From: Rhizobium aethiopicum
GTDB taxonomy: Bacteria > Pseudomonadota > Alphaproteobacteria > Rhizobiales > Rhizobiaceae
NCBI RefSeq assembly: GCF_014197535.1
Contig: NZ_JACIFV010000018.1
Location: forward strand, 1-64,000
Reading direction: 5' to 3'
DNA: 64,000 nucleotides
Every line of letters starts with the position of its first letter. Positions within the stretch are counted from its first letter, which is position 1. Of the stretch, positions 43,114 to 50,904 are shown in pieces. The position numbers and the translations under genes were made by a program. The notes below the pieces were generated by a model, which was not told the origin of the DNA, ran no database searches, and was given only the letters and a program-made list of their open reading frames with translations.

Positions 43114-43130
43114 TCTATAAAATCAGTAGA
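43114..43130. promoter_or_regulatory. TCTA-N9-TAGA element upstream of the sulfur operon
   Basis: TCTATAAAATCAGTAGA lies 36 bp before the first gene of the operon. It shares arms and spacing with the element at 33302-33318 and has the T-N11-A form of LysR-type sites. No LysR gene lies in this window, so the regulator would be encoded elsewhere. Confidence 0.45.
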
Positions 43131-43236
43131 CAAAGTTGTAAGAAATGACATTCTCTTTCGGAGCCGCTGAGGGGAAAAAAGAGGCGCGCATGACGCCTGA
43201 GCCGCATGTTCGGATGACTGGCCTGAACTCTTCCAA

Positions 43237-43267
43237 TCGACCATTTGATGATCTATATTCTGGTCGA
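43237..43267. promoter_or_regulatory. Inverted repeat in the toxin-antitoxin promoter
   Basis: TCGACCA and TGGTCGA are 7-bp complementary arms 17 bp apart, enclosing the -10-like TATATT. They end 13 bp before the antitoxin start, a placement expected for YefM-type autoregulation. Confidence 0.5.
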
Positions 43268-43280
43268 AAGGGAGAACCGC

Positions 43281-43562
43281 ATGAAGCTGTCAGAACAGGT
43301 CAAGCCGATCAGCTATCTCAAGGCGCACGCGCCCGAAATCATCCGGACGCTGAAAGACAACCCGCAGCCTGTCGTCATTACCCTTCACGGCGAGGCAAAA
43401 GCGATCCTTCAGGATGTCGGCCAATATGAAGAAACACAGGAGACCTTGGCACTCCTGAAGGTGCTGGCGCTCACCAATCGGCAAGTCGAGGAAGGTAAGA
43501 CGCGCCCCGCTGCGGAATCCTTCGCGCACATTCGCAAACGTCTGGCCGACAGCCAGTCCTGA
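43281..43562 (+). CDS. YefM/Phd-family antitoxin
   Basis: This 93-residue antitoxin begins MKLSEQVKPISYLKAHAPEI, followed by PVVITLHGEAKAILQDVGQYE, the classical Phd/YefM DNA-binding domain. The C-terminal tail (about 60-93) would wrap the toxin. ATG 43281 has GGGAG upstream. The stop overlaps the toxin start (TGATG). It is adjacent to repC and intact, so it probably stabilises the replicon by post-segregational killing. Confidence 0.88.
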   Translation: MKLSEQVKPISYLKAHAPEIIRTLKDNPQPVVITLHGEAKAILQDVGQYEETQETLALLKVLALTNRQVEEGKTRPAAESFAHIRKRLADSQS

Positions 43563-43885
43563 TGCCCTATCGTGTTCTTTTCGCCGAAGACGCGGAGCGC
43601 GACGTCGAGGATCTCTATCGTTTCATCGCCGGTCGCGACGGCACCGAAACGGCGGAACGCATCCTGACGGAAATCGAGAACGCTTGTGCCGATCTCGAAG
43701 AATTCCCCGCCCGCGGAAATATCCCAAAGGAACTGGCCGGCATCGGCATCTCCGAATATCGGGAACTGCACCAAAAACCCTGGCGTATGATCTATCGTAT
43801 CATCGGCACAGACGTCATAGTCTACTGCGTGGTCGACGGACGCCGCGATATGCAGGCTTTCCTGGAGCGAAGGCTTATTCGCTGA
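43562..43885 (+). CDS. RelE/ParE-family toxin
   Basis: This 107-residue toxin has the ParE-type start YRVLFAEDAERDVEDLYRFI, the central RGNIPKELAGIGISEYRELH and the C-terminal WRMIYRIIGTDVIVYCVVDGRRD. Length and motifs are complete. It is translated with the preceding antitoxin. The target (gyrase versus ribosome-bound mRNA) cannot be told from sequence. Confidence 0.87.
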   Translation: MPYRVLFAEDAERDVEDLYRFIAGRDGTETAERILTEIENACADLEEFPARGNIPKELAGIGISEYRELHQKPWRMIYRIIGTDVIVYCVVDGRRDMQAFLERRLIR

Positions 43886-43959
43886 AACTCCGCACATCGC
43901 CCCTCCCCCGTTTCGACATGTTTCGCCGGCATCCACCGACCACCGGCAACCGTCCAGAC

Positions 43960-45264
43960 CTATCCAACCTTTCGGCCAGCCGGCGCATTTGCCCGCAGGA
44001 GCGCCATCAGCATCGGGCCGATCGCGAACTCTCCCTTTTCACTTCGCCGCGTCAGGTCGCGAAGATAACCACCGGCTGAAGTGATGTGGCCTCCGCGTTC
44101 CAGAATGCATGCCATCACGGTCGCCGCGTTCTCAGCGCCCATCACATTTGCCGCCTCTTCATAGGCCGACGGACTGACGCCCAGCATCGATCGAACCGTG
44201 ACGGCGGCGCTCATCAGGTCGCGCCAGTTGCGGATCACGCCATCCGGCCCGTAGGCCAGGATTTCCGGGCAGGCCTGCAGAACCAGGCCAAGCGGGAAGG
44301 ATTTCAGGCCGCCGGCATCATGGCGACCGCCCGGCCCCCCGTCTTGCCGTTCCTCCGGCCTGGTCATCTCGGCATCCTGGTGCTTCTTCCCTTCCATCGT
44401 CACGGCCCCTCGCCCATTGTCTTGCGCCGCCGCTGCGCCCTGCTTCGTTTCGAAGCTTGGTTCAAGTTCAGAGGTGGATTCGGGGTTTGAATTCTGTATG
44501 TGACGCTCGGTATAACGGGCATTGCCGCGCTGTTTTGTTGATTTAATTTGAGTTTCCAGCCGGTTAAGGATCTCTGCCCGAAGTCCTGTCAATTCATCCA
44601 GCATCTGTTCGAGCTGGGCTGTCGTCGGCGACCTCGGCAGGCCTTCGACCAAGTCCCGAAATTCCTGATGCAGCCCCTGCCAATCCCCTGGTACGTCCTC
44701 CTCGACGGCCGCTTCGATCAGTTTCGCGATATCACGGCGGCAAAGGGTGATGCGCTCGCGCAAGCGCTGGACGTGCAGCCGCTCGGCCATCACCTCGGCT
44801 GCGAGCTGCTCGATCTCCTCGGCCCGGGCAAGCAGTGGCGCCAGCGAGAAGCCGAAGGCCTCGTTGATCTCCCCTGCCCTGTCCCTGCGGACATAGCGCT
44901 TGCCGTTGGGACTGTCCTTGCGCAACAGAAGCCCCGCCTCGACCAGTGCGGCAAGATGGCGCCGCACCGTCTGTTCGGCCATGCCATGCGTTCGGAGCGA
45001 CAGCTGGATATTTGACGGGAAGACAATCAAGCCGTTTTCCTGGGCCAGCTCGTTCTTCGGGTAAAAGCTCAACAGCGCATTGAGCACGGCAAGCGCCCGA
45101 TCGGTGATGCCGAGCAGCGGCTTTGCTTCGCACAGCGCACGAAACAGTTTCCATTTAGCGACCGACTGATCAGGCTTGATCTCACCTGCCATGACCTGGT
45201 TTGCGAGCATTCCAAGCGTCATCGACCGCCGCCCAAAGGGCGTCGTTATACTTCCAGTTTCCAT
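43960..45264 (-). CDS. repC: Replication initiator RepC
   Basis: This 434-residue initiator of repABC plasmids has the characteristic start METGSITTPFGRRSMTLGML, a winged-helix DNA-binding region (about 60-150; MAEQTVRRHLAALVEAGLL-like) and the C-terminal stretch SPSAYEEAANVMGAENAATV. ATG 45264 is canonical; the GTG 9 bp earlier is not needed. RepC binds an origin inside its own gene, and an AT-rich patch occurs at 44531-44555. Translation and transcription are limited by the antisense ctRNA in the repB-repC gap. Confidence 0.93.
   Translation of the reverse strand: METGSITTPFGRRSMTLGMLANQVMAGEIKPDQSVAKWKLFRALCEAKPLLGITDRALAVLNALLSFYPKNELAQENGLIVFPSNIQLSLRTHGMAEQTVRRHLAALVEAGLLLRKDSPNGKRYVRRDRAGEINEAFGFSLAPLLARAEEIEQLAAEVMAERLHVQRLRERITLCRRDIAKLIEAAVEEDVPGDWQGLHQEFRDLVEGLPRSPTTAQLEQMLDELTGLRAEILNRLETQIKSTKQRGNARYTERHIQNSNPESTSELEPSFETKQGAAAAQDNGRGAVTMEGKKHQDAEMTRPEERQDGGPGGRHDAGGLKSFPLGLVLQACPEILAYGPDGVIRNWRDLMSAAVTVRSMLGVSPSAYEEAANVMGAENAATVMACILERGGHITSAGGYLRDLTRRSEKGEFAIGPMLMALLRANAPAGRKVG
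44531..44555. other. Candidate AT-rich origin segment within repC
   Basis: A conspicuously AT-rich tract (TGTTTTGTTGATTTAATTTG) interrupts the GC-rich repC coding sequence at mid-gene. In repABC replicons the origin maps inside repC near such a tract. The exact limits are not defined here. Confidence 0.4.
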
Positions 45265-45356
45265 CTCTTCCACCTCGACGAGGCAAAAGAAATCCGCTCA
45301 CCTAAACGGCGCCAAAAACTCTTGACAGCGATTCTCGGAAGTGCGATTCTCGGAGG

Positions 45357-45410
45357 TGTTCAAGACTACGAGGAAAGCTTCCGTGACGGTGACGTTCGGG
45401 GGCTTTTTTC
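45357..45410 (+). ncRNA. repABC counter-transcribed antisense RNA (incA/ctRNA)
   Basis: The repB-repC gap carries, antisense to repC, a promoter with -35 TTGACA (45322-45327) and -10 GATTCT 17 bp later, and a strong terminator hairpin at 45374-45406 ending in six T. The predicted RNA is about 54 nt. Such ctRNAs are the main negative regulators of repC and determine incompatibility. The ends are estimates. Confidence 0.75.
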
Positions 45411-45434
45411 TTTTGCGCGTTATCTCCTGTTCAA

Positions 45435-45450
45435 ATTGTCAGCTGACAAT
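45435..45450. other. parS-like centromere site 1
   Basis: ATTGTCAGCTGACAAT is a perfect 16-bp palindrome in the repB-repC gap. It is close to the repABC parS pattern GTTNNNNGCNNNNAAC, differing at the outermost bases. An identical copy lies upstream of repA at 47811-47826. Confidence 0.75.
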
Positions 45451-45464
45451 TAGTCTAACTGACC

Positions 45465-46454
45465 TCATTTTCCTTCATTTTCCTCTTCAAATTCGGCGGC
45501 GAGGACTGCCAACCGCCGAGCCAGGAATTCCGAAAATGCCGCCGATTTGACGGTGATGCGAAAGCTCTTGCCCGAGCGGCTCACCGAAGCAAGCGTCCCG
45601 CCGCTTTGCGTCCGAAGCGTCTGTTCGACCCGCTGCGGCGTACCCTTCTCCTCCAGTGCCTTCCAGATGACATCGAAGCGGCTATTGCTCTCCAGTGTTG
45701 GGAAAGCGCCGGCAGCGATTGCCGCCTGCACCTTCTTCCGCCCGCCTGTCTCCCTGAATTTTTCAGCAAAGGCCAACCAGCGGGGGCGCCCCACCTTCGG
45801 CGCGGGTCCGATGGCAAGAATGATCTCGGGATCGATCGTCTGCGCCACCTGCAGCAGCCGTGACGTTTCCGGTTTATCCGTCGCCAGCGCCTGAGCAATC
45901 ATGTCGCGACTGAAGCCATGTTCATCCATGCGTCGCGCAAACAGCGCCCGTTCGATGAAGCTCAAGTCGACACGCGGGCCGTTCTCCTGACCCTGCGCGA
46001 GAATCAGCTCTTCATCCGTGAGCTTGCGCACCACCGCCTTGACGGGAACACCGATCTCCGCGGCCGCACGCAAGCGCCGGTGGCCATAGGCGGCCTGGTA
46101 ATACCCAGCCTTTACCGGGTCCGGACGCACGAGGATCGGAACTTGCTGTCCGCTTTCCTGGATCGACTGCTTCAATCGCTCGAACTCGGGATCCTTGTCG
46201 ACTGGGATGCGGTCGCGGATAAAGGACATTTCGACGACAGCCGCATCGATCTCCAGCACTTTGTCACCAGAGGCGAGGGACTCACGCAGGGCCTTGGCGG
46301 CTGCTGCTTCCTCTCCCAACCGTCCCAGCGACAGGTTCATCGCCTTGACAGCACCCGATGGTCGATGCGGCGGCGGCGCGCTTGGCGTCTCCGGCCGCGC
46401 CGGTTCGACGGCGCCAACCATGCTCTTCAGGATATCGCGACCTTTTGGGCTCAT
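45465..46454 (-). CDS. repB: Plasmid partitioning protein RepB
   Basis: This 329-residue ParB-family centromere-binding protein has a conserved N-terminus (SPKGRDILKSMVGAV), a ParB nuclease-like domain (FERLKQSIQESGQQVPILVR, YQAAYGHRRLRAA), LTDEELILAQGQENGPR, and a helix-turn-helix (ALATDKPETSRLLQVA). ATG 46454 overlaps the repA stop (ATGA). It should bind the two 16-bp palindromes flanking the operon and co-repress with RepA. Confidence 0.92.
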   Translation of the reverse strand: MSPKGRDILKSMVGAVEPARPETPSAPPPHRPSGAVKAMNLSLGRLGEEAAAAKALRESLASGDKVLEIDAAVVEMSFIRDRIPVDKDPEFERLKQSIQESGQQVPILVRPDPVKAGYYQAAYGHRRLRAAAEIGVPVKAVVRKLTDEELILAQGQENGPRVDLSFIERALFARRMDEHGFSRDMIAQALATDKPETSRLLQVAQTIDPEIILAIGPAPKVGRPRWLAFAEKFRETGGRKKVQAAIAAGAFPTLESNSRFDVIWKALEEKGTPQRVEQTLRTQSGGTLASVSRSGKSFRITVKSAAFSEFLARRLAVLAAEFEEENEGK

Positions 46455-47668
46455 GTCCTGCTCCATGCACTGCGGATAAGTTGCTCGACCTCGGCATTGA
46501 CGTTGTCGACGGATTCGACGCCGCGGTCATAGGTCTGGCGATGCATCGTCTCGCGGCCCGCCTCGTAGATCGTCTGCTTGGACAGGCCAGCGTCCGAAAC
46601 CGCCGTCGACTTCACCATCATCGAGGTCAGCACACGCTCGCCGAACAGGCTGCGCAGGAAGGCGACGATCTGCGCCTGCGGACCGTCATTGGACTCATAA
46701 CGGGTGATCAGATAGCGCATCCAGTCATATTCGAGATTGCCGCCTGCCTGCTTGACGACGGCCAGAAGGTCGGAGGTCATCGTCAGGAACTGGTTCATCG
46801 ACGCCACGTCGAGCATCTGTGGGTGGACAGTGATCAGCACGGCAGTCGCTGCGCAGAGAGCAGACAGCGTCAGAAAGCCGAGAGTAGGGGGGCAATCGAT
46901 GATGACGACGTCGTAGCTCTGCTCTAGCGAATGCAGGGCATTGCCGACCCGCATGAAGAACATGTCCTTGTCGTCGCGATTGCTGTCGGCCAGCGCCTTC
47001 GGGGTATCGTGCTCGAACTCGTGCAGTTCGAGATTACCCGGAATGAGATCGAGACCGGGGAAATAGGTCTGGCGGACGATATCGGCCACGTCGCGGCGCG
47101 TATCGTCATATTTGATGGCGCCGTAGAGCGTCTCGTTTTCACCGACGTCGAACTCCGGCTGATATCCGAGCATCGCCGACATCGACGCCTGCGGGTCGAG
47201 GTCGACGGCAAGCACGCGATAGCCGCGCAATGCCAGGAACTGCGCCAGATGGATTGACGTTGTCGTCTTGCCGGATCCGCCCTTGAAATTGGTGACGGCG
47301 ATGACCTGGAGATGGTCGCCCGGCCGACGCGTCGGCAGATAGGAGGGTTTGGTGCGCCCCAGATGCTGGCGCATCGCATGGATTTCTTCGAGCGAGAAGA
47401 CAAGGCGGCCCGCCGCAGTCTTTTCGGGATTGATGCTTTCCACCTGGGCGGTGAGGTGGCGAACATAGCTGTCGGTGACGCCGAGCAGCTTGGCGGCTTC
47501 GGTGCTGCTGAACCGCCGCAGCGACTTACGGGCATTGGGCGAAAACAACCGCTCAAACAGCACCTGGAGTTGACTGCTGAGTATCGTCGAGTCCTGCGCA
47601 ATCGTCTCGTCGATTGAGACTTGACTCGCTCTTCTGGCTTTCTCAACAATCGCGGCCTTGGTCGGCAT
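46451..47668 (-). CDS. repA: Plasmid partitioning ATPase RepA
   Basis: This 405-residue ParA-family ATPase has an N-terminal helix-turn-helix region (SSTEAAKLLGVTDSYVRHLT, about 54-73), deviant Walker A FKGGSGKTTTSIHLA, Walker A' LAVDLDPQASMSAML and Walker B VIIDCPPTLGFLT. It drives segregation and represses the operon promoter. It is the first gene of repABC and overlaps repB by 4 bp. Confidence 0.93.
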   Translation of the reverse strand: MPTKAAIVEKARRASQVSIDETIAQDSTILSSQLQVLFERLFSPNARKSLRRFSSTEAAKLLGVTDSYVRHLTAQVESINPEKTAAGRLVFSLEEIHAMRQHLGRTKPSYLPTRRPGDHLQVIAVTNFKGGSGKTTTSIHLAQFLALRGYRVLAVDLDPQASMSAMLGYQPEFDVGENETLYGAIKYDDTRRDVADIVRQTYFPGLDLIPGNLELHEFEHDTPKALADSNRDDKDMFFMRVGNALHSLEQSYDVVIIDCPPTLGFLTLSALCAATAVLITVHPQMLDVASMNQFLTMTSDLLAVVKQAGGNLEYDWMRYLITRYESNDGPQAQIVAFLRSLFGERVLTSMMVKSTAVSDAGLSKQTIYEAGRETMHRQTYDRGVESVDNVNAEVEQLIRSAWSRT

Positions 47669-47696
47669 TCACGCAAATCCTGATAAATCGGGCAAT

Positions 47697-47733
47697 TTTG
47701 CGCAAATGATCGTGAGTCTGGCGATTCCGTCAA
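47697..47733 (-). promoter_or_regulatory. Candidate repABC promoter and operator
   Basis: On the minus strand, TTGACG (47728-47733) and ATCATT (47705-47710) are spaced by 17 bp about 37 bp before repA. The 10-bp palindrome TTTGCGCAAA (47697-47706) overlaps the start-site region and is a likely RepA/RepB operator. Confidence 0.45.
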
Positions 47734-47810
47734 GCGGTTTCTTGGTTAGCCAATATATAACACACTGAATTCGTCGAAAAAATTACGTGGAATTCCGGAA
47801 TCTTAGCGCG

Positions 47811-47826
47811 ATTGTCAGCTGACAAT
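47811..47826. other. parS-like centromere site 2
   Basis: ATTGTCAGCTGACAAT is identical to the palindrome in the repB-repC gap and lies 143 bp upstream of repA. Sites on both sides of repAB fit a partition system that also autoregulates. Confidence 0.75.
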
Positions 47827-47833
47827 GGCAGCG

Positions 47834-48718
47834 ACACCGCATCGGCCGAAGCAGCCGACCCTATCGCAAAGACTTCCGAACCTTCGCCGACCCACCGTAG
47901 GAGTAATCGCCGCCGCTTGGTACAAACAGGATCAGGCAGATGCCGTTCTTATTTATAGGCAGACGAACGGCAAAGGCTCTCGGCCTCCAGCCCGCGGACG
48001 GGCTCGACGGCGGAAGACTTGCCATTTGCATCTTGGGATTCGGGATCGCGGCGTGACGGAACAAGGCCGAGCATTTGTTCGAGACGGCCTGCATTGATCG
48101 GAGCGCTTATTCCCTTGAAGTTCATCTTATATCTTTCGTCTGCAGGTGAGCTTGCGTGACGTGGAGATAAGCGCAATTTGAACGCACGGAGAACCGCCCG
48201 CCGATGTTATCACCATCTTTTGCAGTTGTGAGGCAGAAAAGGGCAGGGGCCAAACCAAGCATTCCTCCCGAGATAACTGCGACAACGACAATGCGCGGCA
48301 TACTCGACAGACACGCCGAACCGAGTTCTATTCGGACCGTACGCATTGCCAGAGTCGCGACTTGTGTCCGCGACTGAGCCGCTCCCCGGAATCATCTACT
48401 ACGACGGGGGCCAGCCGAATGTCGGCGCGATGAACCGATCGGCCGCAGTCAGATGCTGACAGGAACAGTTGGCGTGACGGACATTACAAGCGCAATGAAT
48501 GTGAGGTTTGCCCAGCGCTATGCGAATCACGCCGGGACGGTTATCATCGGGTTCAGCAAGGGCCCCACGTACCTGTCTCTGCTGAAACCGGCACTCTCCC
48601 TAGCGGAACTTACGGGTGCCTTTGCTTCCGTCTACGGAATTCCTCGTTGTTTACCCGTTATTTACCATAAGGCTACACAACGGCAGTTGCCGGCCGCTTT
48701 CCCGTCTTTGATCTGCTA
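47834..48718. other. Non-coding stretch upstream of repABC
   Basis: Nearly 0.9 kb has no convincing gene. Short frames on both strands lack start signals, and their codon use and amino-acid make-up look random. Together with the repA promoter region it forms the longest empty stretch in the window. It may be decayed DNA or hold plasmid-control sites I cannot identify. Confidence 0.4.
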
Positions 48719-49801
48719 TCACGCTTTCATTCCCTCACGATTGGTAAAATGGGCATTGCCCAACCCTGTTCCGATGGTCAGCACCGCCCACCTCGAAACG
48801 TCCTCCATGAAAGGGATCTGCGACAAGCCCTGCACGACGGCGTCATTGTGCATCATCACGAACGTGCTGTGATCGCCGATTGAGGGAATGGCCTTCATCA
48901 GTGCGGCGGGAAGATTGAAGTTGTCGCTTTCCCAATTGCCGCCTGGCAGGTTCTGTCCGCCGCGTTCGATCGAGCCGTCTGCCTTGATGATGCCGGGACA
49001 GCCGATGCCGATGATCGGAGCCGGCTTCAGATTGGCCTTTTCCGCCTTGTCGATCAATTCCTGTAGCATCGCCGCCATTCTTTCCACCGTCGCACTGCGG
49101 CTCGGTTCGTCGTCGGCGTGGCGCCAGATAGTCGATTCCCAGACGCCCGCATCGGCAAAATGGGGGCTTTTTTCCTTTCCGAACTCGACGACGCCGGCAC
49201 GGACATTCGTGCCGCCGATATCGACGGCGAGCATCGCTTTATAGCCCTTGAACATCCAGGGCGGCATGAGGTGGACGGAGCCGATCAGTCCCGCCTCGTC
49301 GGGATGGTGGACGATCGGGAGGACCTCGATATTGATCCCCGCCGCCTTGAGAAGAACCATGGTCCTGGCGATTGCCAGCTCCCCGAAGCGGCTTTGCCTG
49401 AAGCCGCCGCCGACGACGATGCGCTCCGTCTTGCACCAGCGCTCGTCCTTGAGGAACTTGCCGATGACCTCGGCAAAATCCTGCGCGAAGTCCTCCACCG
49501 CCCCCATGACCAGTGCGGCGGCCTCCATATCGTCCCCTTTCAGCAGAGACTCGATCTTTTTCTTGGAAAGCTTAGCTGTCGCAACCTTGCCGATCGGGTC
49601 ATCTCCGAATTTGCGGACGTGTTTTCTCCAATCGTCGAGCTTCTGCTGGAAGGTCTTCTTGTTGGCGTTGTCGCCAACAAAGCCGTTCTTGTCACGCAGT
49701 TCATTGTTGTAGTCGTCGATCGTCACCAGCGGCAAAACAGTCGCGCCATGCGCCAACGGCGCTGTAATCTCCTCGCTATTCTTGGAACTGCTTTTGGCCA
49801 T
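48719..49801 (-). CDS. ROK-family sugar kinase-like protein with permuted motif order
   Basis: This 360-residue protein combines ROK/glucokinase motifs in an unusual order. The segment that normally ends such kinases (RIVVGGGFRQSRFGELAIAR, about 128-147, then HHPDEAGLIGSVHL) comes first. The phosphate-1 loop AVDIGGTNVRAGVV (192-205), IGCPG, the catalytic-Asp region MMHNDAVVQG and TIGTGLG (342-348) follow. The protein ends 12 residues after the last motif. All phosphate-binding and catalytic residues are present, so ATP-dependent sugar phosphorylation is likely. It is divergent from trehalose-phosphatase. Confidence 0.78.
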   Translation of the reverse strand: MAKSSSKNSEEITAPLAHGATVLPLVTIDDYNNELRDKNGFVGDNANKKTFQQKLDDWRKHVRKFGDDPIGKVATAKLSKKKIESLLKGDDMEAAALVMGAVEDFAQDFAEVIGKFLKDERWCKTERIVVGGGFRQSRFGELAIARTMVLLKAAGINIEVLPIVHHPDEAGLIGSVHLMPPWMFKGYKAMLAVDIGGTNVRAGVVEFGKEKSPHFADAGVWESTIWRHADDEPSRSATVERMAAMLQELIDKAEKANLKPAPIIGIGCPGIIKADGSIERGGQNLPGGNWESDNFNLPAALMKAIPSIGDHSTFVMMHNDAVVQGLSQIPFMEDVSRWAVLTIGTGLGNAHFTNREGMKA

Positions 49802-49945
49802 CAATTTACCTTTACGGCACGAGTGCTTGAACGGGCAGCGAGATTAAACGCTGACCCGCCTTTGGATGTTCCAGTGCCGGCCACGTCATCTTGTCCTTGC
49901 CGGCGGGCGACCTAGGTTCAATGATTGCAGAGTTTGGAGAATGCC

Positions 49946-50704
49946 GTGCAGGACGACACCACTACGCAGGAAATGCTTTCATTGGTGCTGGGGGAACCGG
50001 AGCACTGGGCAATGTTTCTAGACATCGACGGAACGCTGCTTAATCTTGCGCCTACGCCGGACGCGATTGAGGTCCCAGAGGATCTGCCCGGACACCTTCA
50101 TCGCCTTTCGCACAAGCTGGGCGGTGCCTTGGCGCTGGTCACTGGGCGCTCGCTTGCCTATGCAGACGAGCTGTTCAAACCCTTTGCATTTCCAACCGCA
50201 GGCCTGCACGGCGCCGAGATTAGGAGCGCCGCCGGGATGCATACCGTCGAGGCGACACCCGAGTTCCAGGCGCTGAAACATGCATTGACCGCCGAAGCCG
50301 AACATTATCCGGGAGTTCTGATAGAGGATAAAGGTGCAGCGGTTGCCGCGCACTACCGGCTGGCGCCCGAATATGAAAAAGTGCTCGAGGAGCGCATGCA
50401 TCACTACGCGGAGCTGGCCGGACCGAACTGGGCGTTGCAGCTTGGTAAAAGGGTGTTCGAGTTGCGACCGGCACGGTCGAGCAAGGGAGACGCGCTGGAG
50501 CGCTTTTTTCAGTCCGACCCGTTCAAGAACCGCGTCCCCATCACCATCGGCGATGATCTCACCGATGAGTCGATGTTTGCTATCGCCAATGCGCGCGGGG
50601 GGGTCTCCGTTCGCGTCGGGGCCATCGGCGCCCCAAGCTGCGCTACGAGCCGGCTGTCTTCGGCTGCGCTGGTTAGGAATGTCATTGCCGCACTGGCCGC
50701 CTGA
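49946..50704 (+). CDS. otsB: Trehalose-6-phosphate phosphatase
   Basis: This 252-residue HAD phosphatase converts trehalose 6-phosphate to trehalose, an osmoprotectant and nodulation-related sugar in rhizobia. Motif I is FLDIDGTLLNL, followed by VTGRSLAYADEL, GLHGAE, the lysine region RPARSSKGDALERF and motif IV IGDDLTDESMF. GTG 49946 with GGAG 9 bp upstream is favoured over a TTG at 49925. No otsA gene is adjacent, so the synthase is elsewhere. Confidence 0.87.
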   Translation: MQDDTTTQEMLSLVLGEPEHWAMFLDIDGTLLNLAPTPDAIEVPEDLPGHLHRLSHKLGGALALVTGRSLAYADELFKPFAFPTAGLHGAEIRSAAGMHTVEATPEFQALKHALTAEAEHYPGVLIEDKGAAVAAHYRLAPEYEKVLEERMHHYAELAGPNWALQLGKRVFELRPARSSKGDALERFFQSDPFKNRVPITIGDDLTDESMFAIANARGGVSVRVGAIGAPSCATSRLSSAALVRNVIAALAA

Positions 50705-50904
50705 GATAAATTTCAGACGGTCTCAAAAGCAGATTGCCGTCGTCTTTGCGCCGCCTGCGTAGCGTCAATCATCAAAAAAGTATCGGTATTGGGCGGGAAT
50801 CGTGGTGGCGGGCAAGAAGCGAGCCCACTAAACTCGCCATAATAATATAAGCCAAAAGGGAATTTGGCAGGCGGACTTAGAACCGCCCCTGGGTGGAGGA
50901 AACG

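Noticed and set aside
47811..47826. Palindrome considered as a LacI/GntR-type operator
   Set aside because: Its exact duplicate in the repB-repC gap and its match to the repABC parS layout make a centromere site the better reading.
48453..48872. 139-codon plus-strand frame upstream of the ROK gene end
   Set aside because: No start signal and no recognisable features; its second half only mirrors the ROK coding sequence.
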